A stretch of DNA of 64,000 nucleotides from Umezawaea sp036375055 (GTDB lineage Bacteria; Actinomycetota; Actinomycetes; Mycobacteriales; Pseudonocardiaceae), in NCBI RefSeq assembly GCF_036375055.1, contig NZ_DASUSQ010000142.1:1-64000 (forward strand), read 5' to 3'. The notes beneath the pieces are model-generated. The model did not search any database. It was not told the DNA's origin and saw only the letters and a program-made list of their open reading frames with translations. Positions 12,001 to 19,795 of the stretch are shown here, in pieces (the stretch's first letter is position 1; every line of letters begins with the position of its first letter). The translations under genes were made by a program, and so were the position numbers.

Positions 12001-15000
12001 CCGTCGCAGGTGACGGCCACGGCGTCGGGCGTGCGGGCGGCCTGCGCGGCGAACAGGGCGGGCAGGGTGTCCACCGGGTAGTCGCGCCCGGTGGGGTTCC
12101 ACTCCACCAGCACCTGGTGGCGCTCGGCGTCGTCGAGCAGCCGCAGGTCGTCCAGCGGGCGCTCAGGGTCCGCGAGCACGTCGTCCAGCAGCGCCAGCAG
12201 GTGCCGTCCCAGCCGCCGCACCGTCGCCTCGTCGAACAGGGCCGGGTCGTGGTCGAGGTCGACCACGAGGCGCCTGCCGGGCGAGACCACGACGGTGAGC
12301 GCGTAGTTCGTGGGCTCGTCCGCCCGCACGTCGTGCAGCCGCAGGCCGTGCGCGGCCGTGGCGCCGTCGTCGAACGGGTAGTTCTCGAACACCAGGATGC
12401 TGTCGAACAGGTTCGCCCCGCCGGGCAGTGCGCTCCACCCGCGCAGCTGGGCCAGCGGCACGTGGTCGAAGCGCCGCGCCTCGGCCTGCTCGGCCTGGAG
12501 TTCGCGCAGCCACGACACCTGGTCCCGCCCCCGGTCGACGGAGATCCTCGTGGGCACGGTGTTGATGAACATGCCCACCATCGACTCGACGCCCGCGAGG
12601 TCGGCGGGCCTGCCGGAGACGGTGGTGCCGAAGACGACGTCGGACGTGCCGCCGCAGCGGGCGAGCAGCAGCGCCCACATGCCCTGCACGACGGTGTTCA
12701 CGGTCAGGCCGTTGCGCTGGGCGGCCTCGCGCAGCCGTTCGGTGCGCTCGGCGCTCAGCTCGAACCGGGCGGTGCCGCCCGACTCGGCCCGGTGGGCCTC
12801 GACCGGGCGGCGGTCGTAGGGCAGCGGGGTGGTCTCGTCGAAGCCGTCGAGCACCCGCCGCCAGTACCGCTCGGCCTCCGCCAGGTCCTGCCGGTCCAGC
12901 CAGTGCAGGTAGTCGTGGAAGGGGTGGCGGTCGGTGGTGGGTCCCGCCGTACCCGTGGTGACGGCCGCGTGGTGCTCGCACACCTCCGCGAACAGCTGGG
13001 CCGCGCTCCACCCGTCGAGCAGGACGTGGTGGAACGTCCACAGCACCAGCACCTCGTCGTCCGACAGCCGGGCCACGGCCACGCGCATCAGCGGCGCCGT
13101 GCCGAGGTCCAGCCCGGCGGCGCGGTCGCGGTCCAGCAGGCCCCGCAGTTCCTCGTCGACGTCGAGCCCGGTCCAGTCGAGGTGGGTCACGGGCAGGGTG
13201 ACGCGGCGGCGCACGCGCTGCACCGGCTCGGGCAGCCCGTCCCACACGACCTCGCCGCGCAGCACGGCGTTGCGGTCCACGACCCGCTGCCAGGCCTCGC
13301 CCAGCGCCCTCGGGTCGGTCACGCCGGACAGCCGGAACCGGATCTGGTTGAAGTAGGCGCCGGAGGTCGCGCCGTCGACCAGGCCGTGGAAGACCATGCC
13401 CGCCTGCATCGGGGTCAGCGGGTAGACGTCCTCCACGTCCCGGCCGTCGCCGACCAGCCGGTCCACCGCGGCCTGGTCCAGGCCTGCCAGCGGGAAGTCC
13501 GACGGGGTCCGGCCACCGGAACCGGGCCGGGCGCAGAACGCCACGACCTCGCGCAGCGCGTTCGCCACCGCCTCCGCCAGGCGCCGCACGGTCGACTCGT
13601 CGTGCACCTGGTCGCTGAAGTACCAGGTGAGGTCGAGGCAGCCGTGCTCGACGGCGCCGACCACGTCGAGCAGGTGCGGTCGCGGGGCGTCGGGCGCGCT
13701 GTCGAGTTCCAGGCTGCCGCGCACGGCGCGCAGCACGCCGCCCTCCACGGCCGACCAGTCGAGCCTGCCCAGGTAGTTGACGCTGACCAGCGGCCCGGTG
13801 CCGCCGGGCTCGTGCAGGGCGCCGTAGCCGATTCCCCTGCGGGGCACCGCGCGCAGCCGCTCCTTCACCGACTTGAGGACCGCGCCCCAGTCGCCGTCGG
13901 GGACGTCCAGCACGACGGGGAAGATCGACGTGAACCAGCCGACCGTGCGGGACAGGTCGACGCCGTCGATCAGGTCCTCGCGGCCGTGGCCCTCCAGGTC
14001 CACCGGTACCCGGCTCCTGCCGGTCCAGTCGGCCAGCACCCGCCCGACCGCGCTCAGCAGCACGTCGTTGACCTGCGTGCGGTACGCGGCGGGCACGTCC
14101 TGGAGCAACGCCCTGGTGGTCTCGCGGTCGAGCCGGACCGACACGGCGCGCGTGGACCCGGCGGTGTTGGGGCCACCGCGGTCGACCGGGAGCGACGGGT
14201 CCACCTCGGCGACCCCGGCCCAGTGGTCCCGCTCGTCGTCGAAGCCGCCGTCGGCGGTGTGCCGGGCCAGCCGGTGCGACCAGTCGCGGAACGAGGTGGT
14301 CTTGGCGGCCAGCCGAACGGGCTCGCCGCGCGCGGCCTGGTCGTAGGCCGTGACGAGGTCCTCCAGCAGGACGCGCCACGAGACGCCGTCCACGACGAGG
14401 TGGTGGATGTCCAGGCGCAGCAGGTTCCCCTCCAGCACGGCACCGAGGAGCGGCCCGCTCGCGAGGTCGAAGCCCGCCGACCGGTGCGCGGTCAGGACGT
14501 CGGCCCGCTCCACCGGCGCGTTGTGCTGCCGCCAGCCCGATCCCGTGCGCTCGAACCGCATCCGCAGCGCGTCGTGGTGCTCCACCAGCGCCGCCAGCGC
14601 CGTCCGCAGCGCGGCCACGTCGACGTCCTCCGCCAGTTCCGCGGTGAGGACCTGGGAGAAGTGCTCGGGGTGGTCGGGGTTCGTGGCGAACAGCCACCGC
14701 TGCACCGGGGTGAGCGGCACCTCGCCCGCCACCGCTCCCTGGTCGACCTCGGACTGCCCCGAGGTGGACGCGGCGGCGGCGAGCGCGGCCACGGTGGGGT
14801 GGCGGAACAGGTCGCCGGGGGTGAGCGCGAGTCCGGCGCGGCGGGCGCGGGACACGACCTGGATGCTGAGGATGGAGTCGCCGCCCAGCTCGAAGAAGTT
14901 GTCGCGGGCTCCCACCCGGTCGACGCCGAGCAGGTCCGCCCAGATGCCCGCCAGCACGGCCTCCGGCCCGTCGGCGGGCGCCACGTGGGCGGTGCCGGGG

Positions 15001-18000
15001 GTGGCCCACTCCGGGTCGGGCAGGGCGCGCCGGTCGACCTTGCCGCTGGCGTTGAGCGGCAGCGCGTCCACGACGACGAACGCCGACGGCACGAGGTAGT
15101 CGGGCAGCGCGCGACCGAGGAACTCCCGCAGCGCGGCCACGTCCGGCGGTGCGCCCCGCGCGGTCAGGTACGCGACCAGCCGCTTGCGCCCGGTGTCGTC
15201 GGCGCGCACGACCGTCACCGACTGGGCCACGCCGGGGTGCGCCGACAGGGCCGTGTCGACCTCGCCGGGCTCGACCCGGAACCCGCGGATCTTGACCTGG
15301 TCGTCGGTGCGGCCGACGAACTCCACCGTGCCGTCGGCCTTCCACCGCACCAGGTCGCCGGTGCGGTACATCCGCTCCCCCGGCGCGCCGAACGGGTCGG
15401 CGACGAAGCGGGAGGCGGTCAGGCCGGGGCGGCCCGCGTAGCCGAGGGCCAGGCCCGCGCCCGCGATGAACAGCTCGCCCGGCACGCCGATCGGGGTCGG
15501 CGACAGCGCCTCGTCGAGCACGTGGACGCGCATCCCGTCCAGCGGACGGCCGATGGGCACCACGTCCGGGACGGCGTCGGGGTCGGCCATGCGGTGCGCG
15601 GTGGCGAACGTGGTGGTCTCGGTGGGGCCGTAGCCGTCGACCACGGCGGTTCCGGGGCACGCCCGCAGGACCCGCCGGACCGCGGCGGCGGGCACGACGT
15701 CACCGCCGGTCCAGACCTCGCGCAGGCCCGCCAGCGCGGCGGGGTCGTCCTGCGCCACGGCGCGGAACAACCCGGCGGTCAGCCACAGGCCCGTCACGCC
15801 GTGCCGGGTGATCAGGTCGCGCAGGAGGTCCGCGTCGAGGTCGCCGACCGGGGCGGTGACGACCGTGCCGCCGTTGAGCAGCGGCACCCACAGCTCGTAG
15901 GTGGTGGCGTCGAACGCGGGCGCGGAGTGCAGCAGGACCCGGTCGTGCGCGCCGCCCGCGAACCGCTGGTCGCGGACGAGGTCGGTCACGTCGCGGTGCC
16001 GCACCGCCACGCCCTTCGGCACCCCGGTGGACCCCGAGGTGTGCATGACGTAGGCCGGGTCGTCCGGGCGCACGGCCACGTCGGGCCCGGTGGCCGGTTC
16101 CGCGTCCAGATCGACGGCGTCCAGGTCGACCACGCGGCCGTCGTGGACCTCGTCGGCGGTGGCGCGCCACGTCCGGTCGGTGAGGAGCACGCAGGCGCCG
16201 TTCTCGGCCAGCAGCACCGCCAACCGCTCGGCGGGCGCCCTGGTGTCGAGCGGCACGTACGCCCCGCCCGCCTTGACCACGGCCAGTTCGGCGACGACGA
16301 GGTGGGTCGAGCGGCCCAGCAGCAGCGCCACCGGCTCACCCGCGCGCAGACCGCGGCGCAGCAGGTGGTGGGCGAGGCGGTTGGCGCGGGCGTCCAGCTC
16401 CGCGTAGGTGAGCGCGGTGCCGTCGGCGACCACGGCCCGCGCGTCGGGCGTGCGGCGGACCTGCTCGGCGAAGAGGGAGGTGATCGTGGCGGGCGGGCGG
16501 TCGTGGCGGGTGTCGTTCCACTCCGCCAGGACCCGGCGCTCGTCGGGACCGAGCAGCGGGAGTTCCCCGACCGGGCGGCCGGGGTCGGCGGCGACGGCCT
16601 CCAGCAGGACCCTCAGGTGCCCGGCCATCCGCTCGACCGTGGCGGCGTCCCACAGGTCGGTGTTGTACTCCACGGAGAGGTCGAGCGAGCCGTCGCGGGG
16701 CCAGAACTCGACCAGCAGCTCGAACCGGGCACTCGGTCGCGGCAGGTGGTGCTCGGTGACGCGCAGCGCGTCGACCGCGGTCGGCCGCACCATCTCCTGC
16801 TGGAGCAGGACGAGCGCCTGGACCAGCGGCGTGCGGCTGGGGTCGCGGTCGGGCCGCAGTTCGTCGACCAGCCGGTCGAACGGCACCTCGTCGTGGGCGA
16901 ACGTGTCGAGCACGGTCTCCCTGACCTCGGCCAGGAACCGGTCGAACGGCGCGGAGGGGTCCACTTCGGACCGCAGGACGAGGGTGTTGACGAAGAAGCC
17001 GACGACGTGGTCCAGCTCCGGTCGGCCGCGGCCCGCCGACGCGGTGCCCACGGCCACGTCGCGCCGCCCGGTGTAGCGGGCCAGCAGCAGCTGCACGGCG
17101 GCTGCCAGCGTGGTGAACAGGGTGGTGCCGCTGGCCCGGCCCACCTCGGCCAGGCGGTCCACCAGTGCGCCCGGCAGGGGTTCGCGGTGCACGGCGCCCG
17201 CCGTGGTGCGACGCGCGGGGCGGGGCCGGTCGGTGGGGAGGTCGAGCGGTTCGAGGTCGGCGAGCCCGCGCCGCCAGTGGTCCAGCTCGTCCGCCAGGGC
17301 CGGGTCGTCGAGGCGGTGGCGCTGCCACACCGCGAAGTCCGCGTACCGGACGGGCAGCGGGCGCAGGTCGGCCGGGCGTCTTCGGACGGCGGCCCGGTAC
17401 AGCTCCAGGAGGTCGTCGACCTGCACGCGGATCGACCAGCCGTCGGTGGCGATGTGGTGCTGGTCGAGCAGCAGCACGTGGTCGTCCTCGGCCAGCCGGG
17501 CGAGCACGGCGCGGGCCACGGGGCCGACCCGCAGGTCGAACGGCGTCGTCAACTCCTCGGCGCACAGCCGGTCCAGGGCGCCGTCGCGGTCGGCGGGGTC
17601 CACATCGGACAGGTCGGCCACCCGCAGCGGCACGCTCCCGCGCGGGGCGACGACCTGGACGCCGACGCCGTCGACCTCCTCGTAGGTGGTCCGCATGACC
17701 TCGTGCCGGTCGACCAGCCCGTCCAGCGCGGTCCGCAGGGCGGCGAGGTCCAGCGGACCGGAGAGCCTCAGCCCGACACCGGTGTTGTAGTCGGTGGCGG
17801 AGGGGTCGAGCCGGTGCAGGAACCACAGCCGCTGCTGCACAGGGGACAGCGGTACCGCGCCGTCGCGCGGGGCGGGGGCGATCCGGTCCTCCGCTCCCGA
17901 GGGACCGCGGTCGGCGACCAGTTCGGCGAGCCCGGCGACGGTGCGCGCGTCGAACAGGTCGCGGGACGACAGGGGCACGTCCAGCGCCGAGCGCAGCCGG

Positions 18001-19715
18001 GAGACCACGCGCATGGCCTGGATGGAGTCGCCGCCGAGGGACACGAAGTCGTCCTCGGCGGCGACCCCGTCGGCGGCCAGCCCGAGCACCTCGGCCCAGG
18101 CACTCGCGACCGCGCTCTCGGTCGGGGTCCGGGGCGACGTGCGTCCGGAGCGCCGGTCGGTGTGCCACTCGGGTTCGGGCAGGCCCTTGCGGTCGACCTT
18201 CCCGTTGGTGTTCAACGGAAGGCGGTCCAGCAGGACGAACGCGGACGGTGCCATGTAGTCGGGCAGCGACCGCAGGACGGCCTCGCGCAGGTCGTCGTCG
18301 GACGGTGCCGTGCCGTCGGCCGGGACGACGTAGGCGACCAGGCGCTTGGTGCCGGTCCGGTCCACGCGCGCCTGCACGGCGGCCTGCGCCACGCCGGGGT
18401 GCCGGGCCAGCACCGCCTCGACCTCGGCGGTCTCGATGCGGAAACCGCGCACCTTGACCTGGTCGTCCGTGCGGCCGACGAAGTCGACGGTGCCCTCCGG
18501 CGTCCACCGGACCAGGTCACCGGTGCGGTACATCCGCTGCCCCGGCTCGCCGAACGGGTCGGCCAGGAACCGCTCGGCCGTCAGGCCGGGGCGGTTCAGG
18601 TAGCCGCGGGCGAGACCGGAGCCCGCGATGTGCAGCTCACCGATCTCGCCGTCGGGCACCGGGCGCAGGTCCTCGTCCAGCACGTGCAGGCGCATCCCGT
18701 CCAGGGCCGTGCCGATGGGCAGCACGTCGGGGACCGCGCCGAGGTCGGTCATGGGGTGCGAGGTCGCGAAGGTGGTGGTCTCGGTGGGGCCGTAGACGTC
18801 CACCACGGTGGTGCCGGGGCACGCCTCCACCACCCGCCGCACCGCCGCGGCCGGCACCACGTCGCCGCCGGTCCACACCTCGCGCAGCCCGGCGAGGCAG
18901 GCCGGGTCGTCCTGCGCCAGCACCCGGAACAGGCCCGAGGTCACGAAGATCGCCGTCACGCCGTGCCCGCCGATGACGTCCCGCAGCACCCGCCCGTCCA
19001 CGTCGCCGGGAGGGGCCACCACGACCGCGCCGCCCGTGAGCAGCGGCACCCACAGCTCGTAGGTCGACGCGTCGAACGCGATCGGCGAGTGCACCAGCAC
19101 CCGGTCGTGCGCGCCGGTGGCGAACCGGGCGTCGCGGGCGAGGTCCACGACGTCGCGGTGCCGCGCCGCCACCCCCTTGGGCACTCCCGTCGACCCCGAC
19201 GTGAACACGACGTACGCCAGGTTGTCCGGGTGCACCACCGCGTTCGGGCCGTCGGCGGGCTCGTCCGCCGCCGCACCGTCCACGGCGAGCAGGTCGCCGC
19301 CGTGGACGCGCTCGGCGACGGCCCGCCACGCGTCGTCGGTCAGCAGCACCGAAACCCCGGCTTCCGCCAGGACCGCCGTCATCCGCTCGGCGGGCGCGCG
19401 GGAGTCCAGCGGCACGTAGGCGCCACCGGCCTTCAGCACGGCCAGCAGGGCGGCCACGAGGTCCACCGAGCGCTCGGCCAGCACCCCGACGGGCCGTTCC
19501 GGCCGTACCCCGAGACGTCGCAGGCGTCGGGCGAGCCGGTCGGAGCGCGCGTCCAGCTCGGCGTAGGTGCACTCCTCGTCGTGCGCGACCACCGCGACGG
19601 CGTCGGGTGCGCGCAGGACCTGTTCGGCGAACAGGTCGACGATGGTGCGGTCGTGGCAGTCGGGGGGAAGCGAACCGCCAGCCAGCGTGGCGGGCACGGT
19701 GTCGGGGAGCGTCAT
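6060..19715 (-). CDS. Non-ribosomal peptide synthetase, initiating subunit (A-T/C-A-T-E/C-A-T-E/C-A-T)
   Basis: This 4551-aa protein starts directly with an adenylation domain, so it probably loads the first amino acid without a lipid starter. Approximate domains: A1 20-510, T1 (GGDS about 564), C2 612-1048 (HHIATDGWS), A2 1070-1570, T2 about 1614, E2 1660-2070, C3 2095-2530, A3 2545-3010, T3 about 3053, E3 3095-3530, C4 3535-3945, A4 3950-4445, T4 about 4492. Pocket residues read by alignment to GrsA are A1 DAYFWGVTF (Val/Ile-like), A2 DAYWWGGTF (Val-like), A3 DFWNVGMVH (the established Thr code) and A4 DAYWWGGTF. The predicted order is L-Val/Ile, D-Val, D-(allo)Thr, L-Val. C3 and C4 follow E domains and are DCL-like. 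The C-terminus ends in a short acidic helix (EEKILLELE) that could dock to the next subunit. Confidence 0.97.
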   Translation of the reverse strand: MTLPDTVPATLAGGSLPPDCHDRTIVDLFAEQVLRAPDAVAVVAHDEECTYAELDARSDRLARRLRRLGVRPERPVGVLAERSVDLVAALLAVLKAGGAYVPLDSRAPAERMTAVLAEAGVSVLLTDDAWRAVAERVHGGDLLAVDGAAADEPADGPNAVVHPDNLAYVVFTSGSTGVPKGVAARHRDVVDLARDARFATGAHDRVLVHSPIAFDASTYELWVPLLTGGAVVVAPPGDVDGRVLRDVIGGHGVTAIFVTSGLFRVLAQDDPACLAGLREVWTGGDVVPAAAVRRVVEACPGTTVVDVYGPTETTTFATSHPMTDLGAVPDVLPIGTALDGMRLHVLDEDLRPVPDGEIGELHIAGSGLARGYLNRPGLTAERFLADPFGEPGQRMYRTGDLVRWTPEGTVDFVGRTDDQVKVRGFRIETAEVEAVLARHPGVAQAAVQARVDRTGTKRLVAYVVPADGTAPSDDDLREAVLRSLPDYMAPSAFVLLDRLPLNTNGKVDRKGLPEPEWHTDRRSGRTSPRTPTESAVASAWAEVLGLAADGVAAEDDFVSLGGDSIQAMRVVSRLRSALDVPLSSRDLFDARTVAGLAELVADRGPSGAEDRIAPAPRDGAVPLSPVQQRLWFLHRLDPSATDYNTGVGLRLSGPLDLAALRTALDGLVDRHEVMRTTYEEVDGVGVQVVAPRGSVPLRVADLSDVDPADRDGALDRLCAEELTTPFDLRVGPVARAVLARLAEDDHVLLLDQHHIATDGWSIRVQVDDLLELYRAAVRRRPADLRPLPVRYADFAVWQRHRLDDPALADELDHWRRGLADLEPLDLPTDRPRPARRTTAGAVHREPLPGALVDRLAEVGRASGTTLFTTLAAAVQLLLARYTGRRDVAVGTASAGRGRPELDHVVGFFVNTLVLRSEVDPSAPFDRFLAEVRETVLDTFAHDEVPFDRLVDELRPDRDPSRTPLVQALVLLQQEMVRPTAVDALRVTEHHLPRPSARFELLVEFWPRDGSLDLSVEYNTDLWDAATVERMAGHLRVLLEAVAADPGRPVGELPLLGPDERRVLAEWNDTRHDRPPATITSLFAEQVRRTPDARAVVADGTALTYAELDARANRLAHHLLRRGLRAGEPVALLLGRSTHLVVAELAVVKAGGAYVPLDTRAPAERLAVLLAENGACVLLTDRTWRATADEVHDGRVVDLDAVDLDAEPATGPDVAVRPDDPAYVMHTSGSTGVPKGVAVRHRDVTDLVRDQRFAGGAHDRVLLHSAPAFDATTYELWVPLLNGGTVVTAPVGDLDADLLRDLITRHGVTGLWLTAGLFRAVAQDDPAALAGLREVWTGGDVVPAAAVRRVLRACPGTAVVDGYGPTETTTFATAHRMADPDAVPDVVPIGRPLDGMRVHVLDEALSPTPIGVPGELFIAGAGLALGYAGRPGLTASRFVADPFGAPGERMYRTGDLVRWKADGTVEFVGRTDDQVKIRGFRVEPGEVDTALSAHPGVAQSVTVVRADDTGRKRLVAYLTARGAPPDVAALREFLGRALPDYLVPSAFVVVDALPLNASGKVDRRALPDPEWATPGTAHVAPADGPEAVLAGIWADLLGVDRVGARDNFFELGGDSILSIQVVSRARRAGLALTPGDLFRHPTVAALAAAASTSGQSEVDQGAVAGEVPLTPVQRWLFATNPDHPEHFSQVLTAELAEDVDVAALRTALAALVEHHDALRMRFERTGSGWRQHNAPVERADVLTAHRSAGFDLASGPLLGAVLEGNLLRLDIHHLVVDGVSWRVLLEDLVTAYDQAARGEPVRLAAKTTSFRDWSHRLARHTADGGFDDERDHWAGVAEVDPSLPVDRGGPNTAGSTRAVSVRLDRETTRALLQDVPAAYRTQVNDVLLSAVGRVLADWTGRSRVPVDLEGHGREDLIDGVDLSRTVGWFTSIFPVVLDVPDGDWGAVLKSVKERLRAVPRRGIGYGALHEPGGTGPLVSVNYLGRLDWSAVEGGVLRAVRGSLELDSAPDAPRPHLLDVVGAVEHGCLDLTWYFSDQVHDESTVRRLAEAVANALREVVAFCARPGSGGRTPSDFPLAGLDQAAVDRLVGDGRDVEDVYPLTPMQAGMVFHGLVDGATSGAYFNQIRFRLSGVTDPRALGEAWQRVVDRNAVLRGEVVWDGLPEPVQRVRRRVTLPVTHLDWTGLDVDEELRGLLDRDRAAGLDLGTAPLMRVAVARLSDDEVLVLWTFHHVLLDGWSAAQLFAEVCEHHAAVTTGTAGPTTDRHPFHDYLHWLDRQDLAEAERYWRRVLDGFDETTPLPYDRRPVEAHRAESGGTARFELSAERTERLREAAQRNGLTVNTVVQGMWALLLARCGGTSDVVFGTTVSGRPADLAGVESMVGMFINTVPTRISVDRGRDQVSWLRELQAEQAEARRFDHVPLAQLRGWSALPGGANLFDSILVFENYPFDDGATAAHGLRLHDVRADEPTNYALTVVVSPGRRLVVDLDHDPALFDEATVRRLGRHLLALLDDVLADPERPLDDLRLLDDAERHQVLVEWNPTGRDYPVDTLPALFAAQAARTPDAVAVTCDGEGLTYAELDARANRLAHALVERGAGPERYVALRLPRSTDLVVAVLGVLKSGAAYLPIDPSYPADRVAGMVEDTRPVAVLAELPDVSDRPATAPEVALRPENPAYVIYTSGSTGKPKGVVVPHANVARLFSATDHWFGFGPDDVWTLFHSYAFDFSVWELWGPLLRGGRLVVVPHEVSRSPGDFAALLARERVTVLNQTPSAFYQLIAERPEGLCLRFVVFGGEALDVRKLAAWDGPGELINMYGITETTVHVTWTPADGSVGEPIPDLRVYVLDEDLRPVPPGVVGEMFVAGAGLARGYLNRPGLTAARFVADPFGEPGTRMYRTGDLARWKDGRLDYLGRADQQVKIRGFRIELGEVEAALEAHEDVTAAVAVVREHAGRDVIVAYVVAGRPLADPRGFLSRTLPEHMLPSAFVHLDRLPLTGNGKLDRKALPAPGWEAAGTRYVAPRTEAERALAEIWERVLGVDRVGVEDDFFELGGDSIVSIQVVSRARQAGYGLVPRDLFSHPTVAALAAAVPAAATAETTPQGPVTGEVPLTPIQSWFLDTEPPHPEHFDQSVVVEFADEVDVAALRTALAALVEHHDALRMRFERAGTGWRQHNAPVGPVDPLSEVDDAGQVHSGFDLAGGPLLRATLLTPRRLLVAVHHLVVDGVSWRILLEDLEAAYLRAARGEEVVLPAKTTSFRDWALALAEHTAAGGFDDEADHWAGVTGDPSVPVDRDGTGTTGSVRGVTAELDADLTRALLQDVPSVYRTQVNDVLLSALGRVLAGWTGRDRVLVDLEGHGRDGDFLDDVDLSRTVGWFTSVYPVALDVPAGDWGDVLKATKERLRAVPRRGIGHGAAHRSRGPVVAFNYLGQFDGTAGGTAFRTVGGLAADAAPDTPRPHLLDVVGAVEDKRLRLTWYFSDEVHDESTVRRLAEAVADALREVVAFCARPGSGGRTPSDFPLAGLDQAAVDRIVGDGRDVEDVYPLTPMQAGMVFHSLSHGREGLYTERISFVLDGVADLAALARSWREVVARTPVLRSRVVWEGVDRPVQVVCRDVDLPISDVDGGGELDLGTAPLMRLVLTRESATAVRVGWTFHHVLLDGWSTFQVLTDVLACYAALTAGREPDLVARRPFGDYLRWLSTQDPREAEEHWRRVLAGFTAPTPLPLDRQAEPGHATRSTEWTTRTLPGGGLRDFAQRCGLTLNAVVQGAWALLLSRYSGQRDVCFGSTVSGRPADLPGVDAITGMFINTLPVRTEVVEDEPVAVWLRRLQTEQAEARRFEHVALADLRAWSGAELFDSILVFENYPVDEAAAHGVVVRDLDAVETTNYPLSVGVRPGEDLEFRLSYDPALFDAATVERVAGHLTRALLGLTADPDRAVGEVDVLDDADRRIVLPDRVRTSAPEATVAELVAARVDRTPDATAVVADGTSLTYTELDARANRLAHRLIALGVRPEDRVGLLLRRSADVVVAVLAVLKAGGAYLPLDSRAPVERQRLVLEQAGSRVLVTDRDTTPFDCHVVVPDGGVSAERPRAVAHPDGLAYVEFTSGSTGTPKGVAVRHRDVVALALDPRFDGPAHRAVLVHSPLAFDASTYELWVPLLRGGRVVVAPPDELDAAVLRELITTHGVTALWLTAGLFRVLAQDSPDCLAGVAEVWTGGDVVPAAAVRRVMAACPGLVVVDGYGPTETTTFASAHRMPDLDHVPDTVPIGTPLDGVSAYVLDDRLRPVPVGVPGELYLAGAGLARGYLDRPGLTAARFVACPFAGPGERMYRTGDVVRWLPSGELEFAGRADDQVKLRGFRIELGEVEAVLGRHPDVGGLVVVVRDDALGGKQLVAYLVPADPGRAPDPADLAAFTGRHLPDYMVPSVFTVLDALPLSTNGKVDRAALPSPSAPAPAARYVAPRTDTEQVMAGIWEEALGVPRVGVEDDFTALGGDSMRSLLVTSRCRAAFDVPLTPHDVLTSRTVAALALLVEEKILLELERVAFDDGVTPDL

Positions 19716-19795
19716 CGCCGTCCAACCTTTTTCGGGCGCGGTGCAGCGCCACGGGAACGAGGGGGTTCTGGGCTTGAGGTGAGCGGGCGCGCGGG

